Shown: piece after piece, positions 5,993 through 6,207 of the stretch | Numbering within the stretch: the stretch's first letter is position 1 | Layout of the letters: each line of letters begins with the position of its first letter | From: Alkaliphilus sp. | GTDB taxonomy: Bacteria; Bacillota; Clostridia; Peptostreptococcales; Natronincolaceae | Assembly (NCBI GenBank): GCA_023230535.1 | Contig: JALNXC010000079.1 | Coordinates: forward strand, 1-6,207 | Direction: 5' to 3' | Length of the DNA: 6,207 nt | Translations under genes and position numbers: made by a program | The notes under the pieces: model-generated | Database searches by the model: none | What the model was told of the DNA's origin: nothing | Seen by the model: only the letters and a program-made list of their open reading frames with translations

Positions 5993-6207
5993 TAAGAAAT
6001 TTATTATATTTCCAGTTAATCCACGGGTTCCTCTTATATATATATGTCGGTTGATAAAAAAAAGAAGTGCTATTATATGAAAGTTTAATTATGTATCGCT
6101 AATACGGACCCGGTTGTCTAATAAAATTTAATATAACAATACACGTTCATTTAGTTTCGAATATGAATAATTCTTACAGTTCGTCTCAATAAAAAATCCT
6201 AAAATTC
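5991..6207. other. Upstream non-coding region at the right edge
   Basis: No supported gene is seen. It contains a short alternating TA tract near 6035-6045 and a run of eight T on the minus strand at 6056-6063 that could end an upstream minus-strand transcript, although no convincing stem precedes it. A 26-codon open stretch enters from the edge on the minus strand and stops at 6128; it is too short to call. Confidence 0.5.

Noticed and set aside
6011..6035. CCACGGGTTCC-like stretch resembling part of a tRNA T-arm
   Set aside because: No acceptor, D or anticodon stem can be built around it.
6128..6205. 26-codon open stretch on the minus strand entering from the right edge
   Set aside because: Could be the C-terminus of an upstream gene, but it is too short and has no recognisable motif; such open stretches are common by chance.

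Overview
The window looks like chromosome of an AT-rich, endospore-forming member of the Clostridia (Bacillota). The evidence is a GerA-type germinant receptor operon, a SipL-like spore coat morphogenesis protein, an MEP-pathway ispE gene, and strong GGAGG-type ribosome binding sites throughout. No genus can be named safely from the sequence alone. Every gene I accept lies on the minus strand, so transcription runs from high to low coordinates.

Layout in transcription order. (1) 5925-6207 is a non-coding leader holding a possible sporulation promoter and a perfect 9-bp dyad. (2) 4350-5924 is a 524-residue protein with three SPOCS-type repeats and a C-terminal LysM domain, best matched to SipL. 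(3) 3996-4349 is a 354-bp AT-rich spacer with a dispersed inverted repeat, a weak terminator-like hairpin and a probable sigma-A promoter. (4) ispE and a MobA-like nucleotidyltransferase overlap by one base and end in a strong intrinsic terminator at 2353-2390. (5) A second unit starts just below it: a small Cys-rich ORF resembling DUF1540, a 69-residue two-helix membrane protein, gerA/gerKA, and the start of gerAB/gerKB, which runs off the left edge.

Two of the three units concern spores: SipL for coat assembly in the mother cell, and the Ger operon for germinant sensing in the spore inner membrane. The ispE unit between them is housekeeping isoprenoid synthesis plus a nucleotidyltransferase of unknown substrate.

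Nothing here amounts to a clearly new system. The points most worth a second look are the two-helix microprotein in the ger operon, which has the topology of a receptor D subunit; the small Cys-rich ORF whose 5' end appears to have been overrun by a dispersed repeat; the repeat-derived hairpin just ahead of gerKA; an unusual His-to-Tyr change in the substrate-binding motif of IspE; and the uncharacterised nucleotidyltransferase translationally coupled to ispE.
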